Numbered from the stretch's first letter, positions 1-8,740 are shown. The stretch is 48,901 bases of DNA from a bacterium (GCA_016125085.1 WGMM01000036.1:1-48901), one strand, 5' to 3'. Translations and numbers: made by a program. The notes: generated by a model not told the origin, from the sequence alone.

Positions 1-23
1 CAGGCCGCACGGCCTGGGTTTTT
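1..23 (+). terminator. Probable intrinsic terminator at the left edge
   Basis: The first bases form a GC-rich inverted repeat, CAGGCC-gcac-GGCCTG, followed by GG and five T residues. This is the layout of a rho-independent terminator reading rightward. The gene it would end lies outside the window, so the assignment rests on shape alone. Confidence 0.55.
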
Positions 24-60
24 CGATTTCGAATGTACGAATTCCGTTTCCGAACGGGAT

Positions 61-250
61 CGCCCAGACCAGCGAGAGCGACGAACGCCAAAGTCGAGCC
101 GGGGATGTGAATCCCCGGGTGCGAGAGACCAGGCGAGCTGCGTTGGCGGATATCGCAATCGAGTCGCACACACCCGGCCGGGGCTGATCATATGCCGGGC
201 GGTTCACTTCGTCCCGCATCCGTGGACTCACGTCCACGGCTCGACGCAGT
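61..250. repeat. REPIN-like composite repeat, copy A (diverged)
   Basis: Two palindromic units face each other: plus orientation at 93-123 and minus orientation at 215-245. The second has the standard stem CCGTGGAC/GTCCACGG with a 4-nt loop. The first carries CCGGGGAT-GTGA-ATCCCCGG, in which both arms changed together and pairing is kept. Sequence between the units (from GAGAGACCAG to GCCGGGCGGTT) resembles copies B and C at 8.7 and 10.2 kb. The block lies just downstream of the minus-strand kinase gene. Confidence 0.8.
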
Positions 251-255
251 CGGTC

Positions 256-3200
256 TCAAAACTCCGGCCCGGCGTGCCACAGCCGCACGGTGCTGTCGTG
301 GGCGCAGCTCACCAGGGTCTTGCCGTCGGGGGAGAGCACCAGGGCGTTGATCTGGGCCTTGTGGGCCTGCACGCGGAATTTCTCCGTGCCGGTTTCCAGG
401 TCCCACATCATCAGGTTGCCGTCCTTGTCTCCGGCGGCCAGCGTTTTGCCGTCGGGGAACAGCAGGATCGCCCAGGGCTTCATGCTGGGCATTTCGAAAA
501 ACCGCAAATTCGCACCGGTTTCGAAATCCACGACGAAAAGGCGGCCGTCGTGCGCGATTCCGGCCGCGGTTTTCAGGTCGGGCCCGATCGTCAGGGCCTG
601 CGTCAGGAAACCCGTGTAGAACTCCCGGAGTTTCGAACCGTCGGCCAGGTTCCAGATGCGGATCCAGCCGTCTTCGGTGCTCGAAATGAGCGTATCGCCG
701 TCGGCCGAGAACGCCAGGTGCAGGACCCTGTCGATTCCGGCCGGGAAGTCCCGCACGACCTCGCCGCTGGCCACGTCCCAGACGACGCATCGGCCTTTTT
801 TGTCGCCAGCGGCGAGCCGGCTGCCGTCGTGGTTGAATTTCAACGCCCGCACGTTGAGATCAAGGCCCTTCAGTTCGGCCGTCATGCGGCCAGTGGCCGT
901 GTCCCAGAGCCGCACGTTGGACGAGTCGTCCAGCGCCCCCGTGGCGACGACCTTGCCGTCCGGGTCCATTGCCATGACCGAGACGGTCCACCTGTGCGCC
1001 TTCACGGCCCAGAGCGTTTTGCCCGTGGCGCGGTCCCAGGCTTTCAGGGTCGGGGCGTCGCTGTTGTCGTCGGTGCCGGTGATGATGCGGGCACTGTCGG
1101 GCGTGAAGGCCGCGCACCAGGCTTCGTCGTCAATCTCAGCCAAGGTTTCCGGGATCGCAAATTCCCGTTTCGGCCACCAGCGGAAGAGCTTGGTTTCGTG
1201 GCTTCCGTACAGGAATTCCCGGCCGGTGGATGCGTATAATCTTGAGTATTCAGGGAACGACGGATCGATCACCTGCTTTTTGGTTTTCAGATCCCAGGCC
1301 AGCCAGCGCCCGCCCAGCCCTTGCTGATTCCCGGGCGTGAAAAGGGTTCCGTCGTGTACGATGGATTCCATCGAATTGATCGTATAATTCTTGCCGAAAC
1401 CAGGGTCGGCACGGTCCAGCTCCAGCGGTGTCGTCTTCCCCGATTCGAGATCCAGCAGGCCGATCATGCCGTTCTGTAGCAGGCCGTCTGTGCCGCCCTG
1501 CTTGCCAATGAGGACCAGGTTCTTCGCAGCCAGCGGCCAGAAGAAGAATTCCCGATCGTAAGGCACCGCGTGCGTCAGGACAGGATCGCCGCGGCCTTCG
1601 AAGCTCGCCTTCCAGCCGAGAATGCGCGAATGCTCCTGCCCCTCGATGCGGACGATCGTTTTGAGGAGAACCAGGCCGTTCTCTTCATGAAACCACATCT
1701 CTCCCCATCGTGCCTCGCCGGTATATTTCAATTCTCTGCGGTTCCGCGGATCCCGGGTATCGACCAGATACAATTTGCCATTTCGGTTGACAGCGAGGAA
1801 TTTCTTTCCGTCTTCCGAAAACTTGAACCAAAAATAATCATCGCCCAGCGACAGTTCTTTCGAAGTCCGGTTCGCGAGATCGTCCTCGCGCATGACGAAC
1901 GGTTCGTCCCCCTTCTGCCGGCCCCAGACGAAGAGCGTCCCGGAATCCGGAAAGAGCTGGGTGTTGAAGTCTTTCCCGACCGGCGGGACGTTCTCGACAT
2001 CGATCGTCTTCCGTTCCGAAGTATCCCAGGTAGCGACATGGAAGGCGGGATGACGATCCGGGCCTTCGGGAGACGGAACGACAATCCTCGCGTAAATTCG
2101 CCGCCCATCGTTCGAAAGACCGGTGTCATGGACATGGTTGCCTGGATATGCCGAGAAATCGATCTCACCCGCCAGGCTCCAGTCCGTCGTATCGAAAATC
2201 TGCAATTTGTGGATCGAGTTCACGACCATCAGCCAGCGACCGTCTCCCGGATTCCAGATTCGTTCGACGACGCTCGTCCGGTCCTCCCGCGGAATGAGTT
2301 CCATTTTCTCGCGAGACTTCCGCCAGAGGTATTTCCAGACGAACTCGCGGTCGGCCTCGCCCGGGTCGATTTCCGTCAGGATCTGCTGGGCAAGCAAAAC
2401 GTTTCGGTCCGCGATCGCGGCCTGGGCGTCGAGCAGTCGGCGGTCGTAAAAATAGCGCTGAACGAGCCGGTTCCGTTCGTTGGCCAGTTTCAGGTTGACT
2501 TCCGCCCGGCGGGCGTGATCTTCGGCCTCGCGTTCCTTGCTCACGGCCATGTCCCTGGCCTCGGTCAGTTCGGCGTTGACGTGCCACAGTTCACGCACCT
2601 GATACGTCTGCAGGCCGATGATCGAAACGCCCGCCAGCATCGCCACCGTGGGTGCGGGATTCCTGCGGCACCAATCGACGGCCTTTTCCGCACGTGGCAC
2701 GGGGCGTGAGGCGATCCTCTCGCCGCGGTGGAATCGCCTCAGGTCTTCGCGCAGCTCGGCCGCCGAGGCGAACCGCTTGTGCGGCTTCTTCCGCAGGCAT
2801 TTCTCGCAGATCGTCGCCAGGGGGAGCGGCACGCTCGAACGCCGCGAACGGACCGGCTCGGGCTGATCGCGCACGATCTTGTCCATCAAGCTCACGCCCG
2901 AATTTTCCGAAAACGGCATCGAACCAGTGAGCATGCGATAGAGGATCACGCCCAGGGCGTAGATGTCCGTGCATGGGCCGACCGCGTCCTTCGACCCCTT
3001 GATCTGTTCCGGGGCCATGTACGGGATCGATCCGACGATGGCACCGGTTTTGGTGGCGCTCAGGCCATGTATGTCCCGCACCCGCGCCAGGCCGAAGTCA
3101 GTGATCATGGGCTGAATGAAGGTGGCCGATTCGTCGACGACCGTCCTGAGCAGAATGTTGGCCGGTTTCAAATCGCGATGCACCACGCCCCTCGTGTGAG

Positions 3201-3693
3201 CATGATCGATCGCATCGGCGATGCGGATCGCCAGATCGACGGCGGTGTCCACGGAAATGCTGTCTTTCCGCGATTTCAGCAAGCCTTCGAGCGTCGGCCC
3301 TTCGACGTACTCCGACGCGATGTAGGGGATGCCGTCGATCTCGTCGAATTCGTGCACCTTGACGATGCCGGGATGATCCAGCCGGAGACCGGCCCTGGCG
3401 TCACGAACGAAAGAATTCTTCACTTTCGAATCGAGAATCACCTGCGGCAGCGGCAGCTTCAGGGCCAGCGTGCGGCCCGTGCGCGTGTCCCGGGCCAGAA
3501 AGACGACGCCGAACGCGCCGACGCCGAGCTGCGAATGCAATTCGAAAGGCCCGAACCGCTCCGCCCCCGTGAGACCCGCCAGAAGATACGAAGGCAGGTT
3601 CCGCAGGGGTGGGTCGGAATCCTCGCCGCTTTCGCGGGCGGCCTTTTCCTGGATCTTTTTCCGGATCTGCTTTTCGAAATCGGATAATTCCAT
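256..3693 (-). CDS. Membrane Ser/Thr protein kinase with C-terminal WD40 repeats
   Basis: A 1145-aa Hanks-type kinase that probably phosphorylates proteins in a signalling cascade. Seen in order (numbering from the ATG at 3693): glycine loop GVGAFG near residue 57, catalytic lysine in LALKLP near 79, HRDLKPAN with Asp near 174, DFG near 199, and MAPEQ. A membrane segment lies near 348-363 (TVAMLAGVSIIGL), then a charged coiled coil ending in FVWKYLWRK, then a long beta-propeller region with about seven WD40-like blades (for example VRLWDTATG, IRIWNLADG, VRLWHAG). Planctomycete kinases often have this layout, with the kinase inside and the propeller outside; that topology is inferred. The ATG was preferred over an in-frame GTG at 3771; neither has a strong ribosome binding site. 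It follows the ECF sigma gene by 99 bp on the same strand, so co-transcription is likely. Confidence 0.92.
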   Translation of the reverse strand: MELSDFEKQIRKKIQEKAARESGEDSDPPLRNLPSYLLAGLTGAERFGPFELHSQLGVGAFGVVFLARDTRTGRTLALKLPLPQVILDSKVKNSFVRDARAGLRLDHPGIVKVHEFDEIDGIPYIASEYVEGPTLEGLLKSRKDSISVDTAVDLAIRIADAIDHAHTRGVVHRDLKPANILLRTVVDESATFIQPMITDFGLARVRDIHGLSATKTGAIVGSIPYMAPEQIKGSKDAVGPCTDIYALGVILYRMLTGSMPFSENSGVSLMDKIVRDQPEPVRSRRSSVPLPLATICEKCLRKKPHKRFASAAELREDLRRFHRGERIASRPVPRAEKAVDWCRRNPAPTVAMLAGVSIIGLQTYQVRELWHVNAELTEARDMAVSKEREAEDHARRAEVNLKLANERNRLVQRYFYDRRLLDAQAAIADRNVLLAQQILTEIDPGEADREFVWKYLWRKSREKMELIPREDRTSVVERIWNPGDGRWLMVVNSIHKLQIFDTTDWSLAGEIDFSAYPGNHVHDTGLSNDGRRIYARIVVPSPEGPDRHPAFHVATWDTSERKTIDVENVPPVGKDFNTQLFPDSGTLFVWGRQKGDEPFVMREDDLANRTSKELSLGDDYFWFKFSEDGKKFLAVNRNGKLYLVDTRDPRNRRELKYTGEARWGEMWFHEENGLVLLKTIVRIEGQEHSRILGWKASFEGRGDPVLTHAVPYDREFFFWPLAAKNLVLIGKQGGTDGLLQNGMIGLLDLESGKTTPLELDRADPGFGKNYTINSMESIVHDGTLFTPGNQQGLGGRWLAWDLKTKKQVIDPSFPEYSRLYASTGREFLYGSHETKLFRWWPKREFAIPETLAEIDDEAWCAAFTPDSARIITGTDDNSDAPTLKAWDRATGKTLWAVKAHRWTVSVMAMDPDGKVVATGALDDSSNVRLWDTATGRMTAELKGLDLNVRALKFNHDGSRLAAGDKKGRCVVWDVASGEVVRDFPAGIDRVLHLAFSADGDTLISSTEDGWIRIWNLADGSKLREFYTGFLTQALTIGPDLKTAAGIAHDGRLFVVDFETGANLRFFEMPSMKPWAILLFPDGKTLAAGDKDGNLMMWDLETGTEKFRVQAHKAQINALVLSPDGKTLVSCAHDSTVRLWHAGPEF

Positions 3694-3792
3694 GACGCCG
3701 ACGCTTTCGAAAATGGTGGCAAATGCCTGAAGAAACCCGAACGCAGGAAGCCGGTCCGGGCTCGAACGCACCGGACCGGCATTTCATGATCG

Positions 3793-4383
3793 TCACTCGT
3801 ACGGAGGCATGACCTCTCTGAGGAATTGCATGGCCCGGGCGTAGCGCTTTTGGGCACAGGTTTCGGTAATTCCGAGGGCGATCGCCACATCACGCATTTC
3901 CATGTCGTTGCCCAGCCGCAGCTCGACGACCCGCCGCTGATCCTGCGGCAACCGGCTCATGGCCCAGGTGAAGGCGTCCTCGCCGTCGACCAGATAACCA
4001 GGCTCGTTCGCGGCCCTGCCATGCGGATCGGAGACGGGCGTCCCTTCGGGCGGCCAGCCACCTGACACGACTTGCCGCCTGAGTGCGAATTTTCGGCGGG
4101 CCATCCTGATCTTGTTCAGGAGGATGCCGGTCAGCCAGTTTCTGGGGTTCCTGATCTCCGGCGAGTCGGGGATCGACATCAGCCGATAAGCGCTTGCGAA
4201 CGCGGCCTGAACGTAATCGGACGCGCTGCCATCGACCCGGAGCGATGCGCCGATCGAGGCTCTCGACACGCTGATGAGAAAAACCCAGTGCGACTCGAGA
4301 GACGGGCGTTTCTCTCGGCCTTTGGCGTGAATCACATGAGTGGGGGCGACCAGAACGCTCGATTCGGAATGCGCGGAATACAT
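3793..4383 (-). CDS. ECF-type RNA polymerase sigma factor
   Basis: A 196-aa sigma-70 family protein. Region 2 is recognisable in SDYVQAAFASAYRL and WLTGILLNKIRMARR. Region 4 is clear near the C-terminus: LPQDQRRVVELRL followed by the helix-turn-helix MRDVAIALGITETCAQKR. The reading frame stays open upstream to 4608, but that extension has no sigma-like features and overlaps a regulatory element, so the ATG at 4383 was chosen; a GAGGG sits upstream. The kinase gene follows on the same strand. Planctomycete ECF factors linked to Ser/Thr kinases are a known arrangement (STK groups of Jogler and colleagues). No anti-sigma gene is visible, so the kinase may be the regulator (inference). Confidence 0.9.
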   Translation of the reverse strand: MYSAHSESSVLVAPTHVIHAKGREKRPSLESHWVFLISVSRASIGASLRVDGSASDYVQAAFASAYRLMSIPDSPEIRNPRNWLTGILLNKIRMARRKFALRRQVVSGGWPPEGTPVSDPHGRAANEPGYLVDGEDAFTWAMSRLPQDQRRVVELRLGNDMEMRDVAIALGITETCAQKRYARAMQFLREVMPPYE

Positions 4384-4527
4384 CGGCAAGAGGCCCTCAA
4401 GACCTGCGCGGAACGGAACGGAAAACTCACACGTGAAGGAAAGGGATGGGGGGGACCCGGACTCCGCCGGGACGACGAAGACGAATGTCGAAGAAAGTAT
4501 GTGAATCGATTCAAGATCTGTCAATCT

Positions 4528-4646
4528 GTCCCGGACGGAATCGACCGGCCGAAAACATTTTTCGGATTTCTTTCGAAAACCTGTCCGAAACCGGAGCCGG
4601 AAGTGCACTAGTTATAGGGATACTACGATCGTAACGTTTCGATCGT
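4528..4646 (+). promoter_or_regulatory. Composite promoter-like element with hairpin, copy 1
   Basis: Copy 1 of an element found again at 6719-6839. It contains a T-rich tract with TTTCGAAAAC, then CTGTCCGAAACC at 4581-4592, exactly 13 nt, then CACTA at 4606-4610. A perfect 7-bp hairpin follows (ACGATCG 4625-4631, 8-nt loop, CGATCGT 4640-4646). It points toward the gene at 4909 and lies between that gene and the divergent ECF sigma gene. A promoter for an alternative sigma factor plus a leader hairpin is the favoured reading; this is inference from conservation and position. Confidence 0.55.
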
Positions 4647-4908
4647 GGGCGGACACGGATCGTTCTTCAGTCGTCGATCGATGCGTCACCTGCGGATATG
4701 CTTCGCTCGGCCAGGAATGGCACATTGCACAACGGGCAGGCCACTTGGGACCGAGCAAAGTATCAATGATGCCAACCGGTCGTGAAGATCGCGAACGAGA
4801 GGTTCGAAATCGATTCGATCGGCGGCTTACGGTGACGAAGAACATACGAGTCAAAGCGCCGCGATGATGGCTGACAGGCTCTGAGTCGTCCTGCAACGGA
4901 GTTTCCCC

Positions 4909-6645
4909 ATGTCCAGTCGAATGGTGCACAGAGCGGCATTCGCCTTCGGTTCGATCGCATTTCTCAGCGCCTGTATCGTTCACGCGGAAGCCCGGCCGAT
5001 CGAGGCCGCCGCGTCGAACGTCGATCCGGACACTCTCCATTTCCTGTACCGTACGCCGTTCGCCAGCTCCGGGCTGGTGGAAGTCTATCTGGGCATGGGC
5101 GGGAAATATGTCCGAACGACACCGTTCCGCCTCGCCAGGTATGAGCTGCAAGGGGACGGCAAGCTTCTGACGATCCACTTGAATGTCGATCTGTCCGAAA
5201 AGGATGAACGGGCGATCGAGTCCCAAATGGAGCAGAGCATACCGAAGGTGCACGGAGCACCATCCGCGGTGAAGGCGAAGAACCTGATCTGGATGACGCC
5301 GTTCACGGTGACGGTCGAGGTGCGCGACCCGCTCGGGAACAAGGTCGGCGAGTCGACCCAGCAGAACGTGACCCAGGGGCAGGGTGGGGTTCGAAAGGCG
5401 ATCTCGATCGACCCCGAATCCGGCATGAGCTTCCCGGTCTCGCTGCCGTCGGCCGTCAAGCCGGAAGAGATCGGGCGGTACCGCGTGGTCGTGAAATCGA
5501 GCTACGTCGTGAAAACCGCCCAGGCCCAAACCGCAGCGTTCGAGGCGACAGTCAGCGACGGAATGACAGTGCTCGAACGGATACTCGGCGGCAAGCCGAA
5601 CGCGAACGAGAAGCTGCAACCGGGGGACCTGGTCACGCGGGACGCTTCGCGCGAGCTTCCGGGCATCACGAAGCTCCAGACGTACGGGACGACACAGCTT
5701 TCGTTCCAGACACAAGAGACCGAACTCCGGTCAGCGACCGCCGTGATCGACGACATCGCCGAACTTCGCGGCCGACTTGCCGCTCTCTCCGCCCGTCTGG
5801 ATGCAGCCGAGGCGGCGAATCGAGCGACGGACGACATCGCCCGAAAGGCCGCCCGGGATGGCGAAGACTTCCGGAAGCTGATCAACGAGCGGAATGGATC
5901 CCAGACCGAAAAACCGGAAAAGATTCAGCGGAAAGTCGTGTCCTATCGGATCGATGACCCCGAGCGCAACACGTTTTACGACGTCTTGCGGGCCGACGTT
6001 CACGGGGCTGGCCTGATCGTCATCAAAGCCTCTGGCGAAGAGCCTTACGTGCGAGTCACCAGGCTCGGCTACCTGGTCGGCGGTACTTTCACCCAGCTCG
6101 GCCAGGACGCCATCTTCGCCGGCGTGAGCCCCGGCCTTCGGTCATTCGTGGGACATGATGTTTTCAAGGTCGGTGTAAGCATTGACGGGGTGAAAGACAT
6201 CACGGTGTTCGGGTTCGGTGATATGTGGTGGGAGACGGGATCCGGAAATGCCAGGCGTTCGGATGAGGACAAGGCTCTTTTGCAGCTTCTCTACCCCAGG
6301 GATTCGCTCTATTTTTTTGGGAACGTGAAAAATGGCCAGATTCTCGCATTCAAAGGGAGTATCGGAAGCAGGTTCCCCATGGGGGCGGTCTCCTTCGGCG
6401 ATAAAACGCCCGATTACTTTACCGTCGGCGATCAGCCCGGCCCCGACGGATTCTGGTTGTCGGTACATCCCGACTACAAGGCTCGCACGTTCTATGTCGG
6501 CAAAGTCGTCAACGGCAAATCGACGCTTTACGAGTGCAAGAACGGTGCAGCGAAGGCGATGAAGGAAAATTACGAAATCGGCGAGGGCCCCGGCACTCTC
6601 GTCAACATGGACCCAGCCAACGGGTTCTGGATCAAGGCCCTTTAA
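4909..6645 (+). CDS. Exported protein of unknown function, possible lipoprotein
   Basis: A 578-aa protein I do not recognise. The N-terminus is a signal peptide: basic start, hydrophobic FAFGSIAFL, then LSAC, which fits a lipobox with Cys22; cleavage by signal peptidase I after VHA is the alternative. The middle is beta-rich, with YRVVVKSSY and a stretch reading like extracellular beta-sandwich sequence. A coiled coil rich in Ala, Glu and Arg lies around 260-300. The C-terminal half is again beta-rich with many Gly and aromatic residues. GGAG lies about 10 nt before the ATG. The promoter-like element at 4528-4646 precedes it and a strong terminator at 6675-6708 follows, so it appears to be a single-gene unit. 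A role at the cell surface is inferred. Confidence 0.8.
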   Translation: MSSRMVHRAAFAFGSIAFLSACIVHAEARPIEAAASNVDPDTLHFLYRTPFASSGLVEVYLGMGGKYVRTTPFRLARYELQGDGKLLTIHLNVDLSEKDERAIESQMEQSIPKVHGAPSAVKAKNLIWMTPFTVTVEVRDPLGNKVGESTQQNVTQGQGGVRKAISIDPESGMSFPVSLPSAVKPEEIGRYRVVVKSSYVVKTAQAQTAAFEATVSDGMTVLERILGGKPNANEKLQPGDLVTRDASRELPGITKLQTYGTTQLSFQTQETELRSATAVIDDIAELRGRLAALSARLDAAEAANRATDDIARKAARDGEDFRKLINERNGSQTEKPEKIQRKVVSYRIDDPERNTFYDVLRADVHGAGLIVIKASGEEPYVRVTRLGYLVGGTFTQLGQDAIFAGVSPGLRSFVGHDVFKVGVSIDGVKDITVFGFGDMWWETGSGNARRSDEDKALLQLLYPRDSLYFFGNVKNGQILAFKGSIGSRFPMGAVSFGDKTPDYFTVGDQPGPDGFWLSVHPDYKARTFYVGKVVNGKSTLYECKNGAAKAMKENYEIGEGPGTLVNMDPANGFWIKAL

Positions 6646-6674
6646 AACGTGCGACACCGGAGCCGAGCCTGAAT

Positions 6675-6708
6675 AAGGGGGTCAGGAATGCTCCTGCCCC
6701 CCCTTTTT
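6675..6708 (+). terminator. Intrinsic terminator of the 4909-6645 gene
   Basis: AGGGGGtCAGGA (6676-6687), 4-nt loop, then the complementary TCCTGcCCCCCCT (6692-6704) leading into five T residues. It sits 30 bp after the stop codon. It separates this gene from the second copy of the promoter-like element, which starts about 10 bp later. Confidence 0.8.
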
Positions 6709-6718
6709 CGTTCTCGAC

Positions 6719-6839
6719 CGTGCCGGATCCGACCGGCCGGCCCGAAACTTTTTCCGGATTTATTTCGAAAACCTGTCCGAAACCTGCGCTGAAAGGTCAC
6801 TAAAAGAGATAGAACTGGCGATCGAAGTGTTTCGATCGC
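6719..6839 (+). promoter_or_regulatory. Composite promoter-like element with hairpin, copy 2
   Basis: This aligns with copy 1 over about 120 bp. CTGTCCGAAACC is at 6773-6784, again 13 nt, then CACTA at 6798-6802. A perfect 7-bp hairpin follows (GCGATCG 6818-6824, 8-nt loop, CGATCGC 6833-6839). Stem bases differ from copy 1 at the outer pair but still pair. Because an intrinsic terminator lies just upstream and an exported-protein gene follows at 7005, this element most likely starts a new transcript. Confidence 0.55.
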
Positions 6840-7004
6840 AGCAGGACGAAGCATGCACAGGAGTAAGACCAGGCGTTCCTGGACACAAACGGCAGCGGAC
6901 ATGAAAATGTCCGGTCATACGTTCGTTCGAAAGCTGCAGATCGACTGAAACGAAACCGCATCGAAATAATGCGTACCCCAATGGGTCCGCACAGGAGATT
7001 CATC

Positions 7005-7553
7005 ATGTCTCGCACCGTCCGAAAGATGTTCTTTGCCAGGATTCTGCCCACTGTTCTGTTCTTCGCTGCAACTGCAGGCGTTCACGCCTCGGTTCCAGGT
7101 GTTCCGTACCAGATTCCGAGCGGCTTCGAATCGTATCCTGCCGGAACGCTGATCACGTACGGCGGTATCAATTACGTCTCGCAGGGCAACGGCACGATGC
7201 TGCTGGCCGCGTCACAGCCGCAGCAATACACGGCCCCTCAACCCACAGTGCCTCTCAACTACATCCCACCACCCAACGGCGGCGTGATCTATTACAACAA
7301 TCCGCCGTACACGTATTACAACAATCAGCCTGTGGATCCCTATCGAATTTACAACGACGTGAACAGGATTCAGCAGGACCAATGGAGGATTCAGAACAGT
7401 CAAAACAACCTTGCCCGGGATATCAACAACGGCAACTGGGGCGGGGCCATTAATGACTTCATCAACCTGAACAACGCCAATCAGCGCCTGATGCAGGATC
7501 AGCGGCGATTGAATTGGGACACGAATGGCGGATATAACCGCTACGGCTGGTGA
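7005..7553 (+). CDS. Small exported protein with PAGTLITYGG domain
   Basis: A 182-aa secreted protein of unknown function. It has a signal peptide (MSRTVRKMFFARILPTVLFF..., probable cleavage after VHA). A short domain follows, with PGVPYQIPSGFESYPAGTLI, then TYGGINYVSQGNGTM. The rest is a Pro/Tyr/Asn-rich linker and an Asn/Gln-rich helical tail with repeated QDQWRIQ and MQDQRRL motifs. The start at 7005 was chosen over an in-frame upstream start at 6969 because AGGAG lies 9 nt before it and the signal peptide begins there. The next gene (7709) is a paralogue in the shared domain. Promoter-like copy 2 lies upstream. Confidence 0.75.
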   Translation: MSRTVRKMFFARILPTVLFFAATAGVHASVPGVPYQIPSGFESYPAGTLITYGGINYVSQGNGTMLLAASQPQQYTAPQPTVPLNYIPPPNGGVIYYNNPPYTYYNNQPVDPYRIYNDVNRIQQDQWRIQNSQNNLARDINNGNWGGAINDFINLNNANQRLMQDQRRLNWDTNGGYNRYGW

Positions 7554-7620
7554 TCCGCCGGCTTCGAAATCGTCGCACTCGATCGGCGAACGCTCTTGCA
7601 TGAGCTATTGAGGAACTGCA

Positions 7621-7657
7621 TTTCGTGATCGGTCCGGGAGACCGGCCGGTCACGAAA
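7621..7657. promoter_or_regulatory. Imperfect hairpin between the two paralogous exported-protein genes
   Basis: TTTCGTGA (7621-7628) pairs perfectly with TCACGAAA (7650-7657). CGGTC and GACCG inside extend the structure with a few unpaired bases. There is no T-run, so it may be a processing or attenuation hairpin rather than a simple terminator. Confidence 0.4.
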
Positions 7658-7708
7658 TGGCGGGTCTTGTGATTTCCATCCTGATATTTTTTCGGATTGG
7701 AGGGACCG

Positions 7709-8098
7709 ATGATCCGACTTCGCAATACCATTCGATGTTTCTTCGTCGCAGCCGCCTTGATCGCTGTCGTTTCGATGACTCAAGCCCGAGCACAAGCTCC
7801 GTTGCCTGGGGTCGCTTACATCATCCCCGCGGGTTTCGAAACCTATCCGGCCGGCACGCTGATCACGTATGGCGGTTACCAGTACTGCATCCAGGACAAC
7901 GGCACGATGATGTTCGTGGAGCCGATTCCGAAGCCAAAATTCTATCCGAACATCACTTGCCCGGGGTGCATCGGGATTCAGAAGACCAATTGGTACGAAA
8001 TCTTCCGGGTTGACCGCCCGTTTTCTGTCGATGAATTCTTCCGCGTCAAATCGAAATCGTATAACTGCTTTCTTCCGCTGCAGGGAATGAGCATATGA
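7709..8098 (+). CDS. Small exported protein, paralogue of 7005-7553
   Basis: A 129-aa protein with a signal peptide (hydrophobic FFVAAALIAVVSM, probable cleavage after ARA or AQA). The same short domain as its neighbour follows: PGVAYIIPAGFETYPAGTLI then TYGGYQYCIQDNGTMMF. The tail differs: it has four Cys residues, including CPGC, which could form disulfides, and lacks the Asn/Gln-rich helices. The ATG at 7709 has GGAGG 5 nt upstream; a TTG at 7697 was rejected. The shared core and the tandem order suggest duplication followed by tail replacement. Function unknown. Confidence 0.75.
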   Translation: MIRLRNTIRCFFVAAALIAVVSMTQARAQAPLPGVAYIIPAGFETYPAGTLITYGGYQYCIQDNGTMMFVEPIPKPKFYPNITCPGCIGIQKTNWYEIFRVDRPFSVDEFFRVKSKSYNCFLPLQGMSI

Positions 8099-8186
8099 AC
8101 AGCGCATAACGCCATATATCGCCCATGTCCGATTTCGGAAATCCGGTTAATGACGGAGTACCGTCGGTCATGCGGTGCCGGGGCGA

Positions 8187-8202
8187 GCGGTGATCGCACC
8201 GC
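8187..8202 (-). terminator. Possible terminator hairpin after the 8220-8585 gene
   Basis: Perfect GCGGTG-ATCG-CACCGC hairpin directly downstream of the minus-strand gene ending at 8220. There is no clear T-run, so termination is only plausible. Confidence 0.35.
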
Positions 8203-8219
8203 CTCCGGCCCGCTTCGAA

Positions 8220-8585
8220 TCAAAGCTTCCCAACCTTCTCCGCCATCCGCTCCAGCGCGTGCACGGCCTGTTCCAGGCGTTCGTGATCTTCGTGATACAT
8301 GTGCGTCACCTGGCGCGGCAGGCGCTTCGCGGCGTCGCGGATCTGGTCGCGGGCGCCCACCATTTGCGAGAGCACCTTGCCCTTTTCGCCCAGCTCGCCC
8401 AGGCTCTTGCCAGCGGGCACGGTCTTGAGCAGGGCCTCGATTTTCGTGTCCCACTCGGCCAGCAGGCCCATCCACTTGGGGCCCTCGGTCGTGTGGTTCC
8501 GCTTCGGGTAGGTCGGGTTCTTCGGAATGGCCGGGGCAGGGGTCGCGGCGGCAGGGGCCGGGGCGGGCGTCAATTCATGGGCCAT
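8220..8585 (-). CDS. Conserved-looking small helical protein, function unknown
   Basis: A 121-aa protein. The first 25 residues are a Pro/Ala-rich low-complexity tail. The remainder is predicted to be helical, with regularly spaced charged residues (EHERLEQAVHALERMAEK at the C-terminus), typical of a helical bundle or coiled coil. No signal peptide, membrane segment or catalytic motif was seen. AAGGAG lies about 11 nt before the ATG. It is monocistronic, with repeat DNA upstream. I do not recognise the family. Confidence 0.65.
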   Translation of the reverse strand: MAHELTPAPAPAAATPAPAIPKNPTYPKRNHTTEGPKWMGLLAEWDTKIEALLKTVPAGKSLGELGEKGKVLSQMVGARDQIRDAAKRLPRQVTHMYHEDHERLEQAVHALERMAEKVGKL

Positions 8586-8740
8586 CGTCGTGAAAACTCC
8601 TTCGAAGCTCGTTGCGCGTGCGGCAGGCGGGCGTCATTCCGGCTCGGTCCGTTGGCCGGGTCGCTCATGCGCCTGCGGGTTACCCCTATTGAATCGGATT
8701 TCGGCCGGATTGTCGAGCCGGTCATGGGCAAAACGGAGAA

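Noticed and set aside
1570..2709. Long open frame (379 aa) on the plus strand
   Set aside because: It lies opposite the WD40 kinase gene and has no recognisable domain; high-GC coding often keeps the opposite strand open.
8712..8730. Additional REP unit beginning GTCGAGCCGGTC
   Set aside because: Only the first bases match; the palindromic stem is missing.
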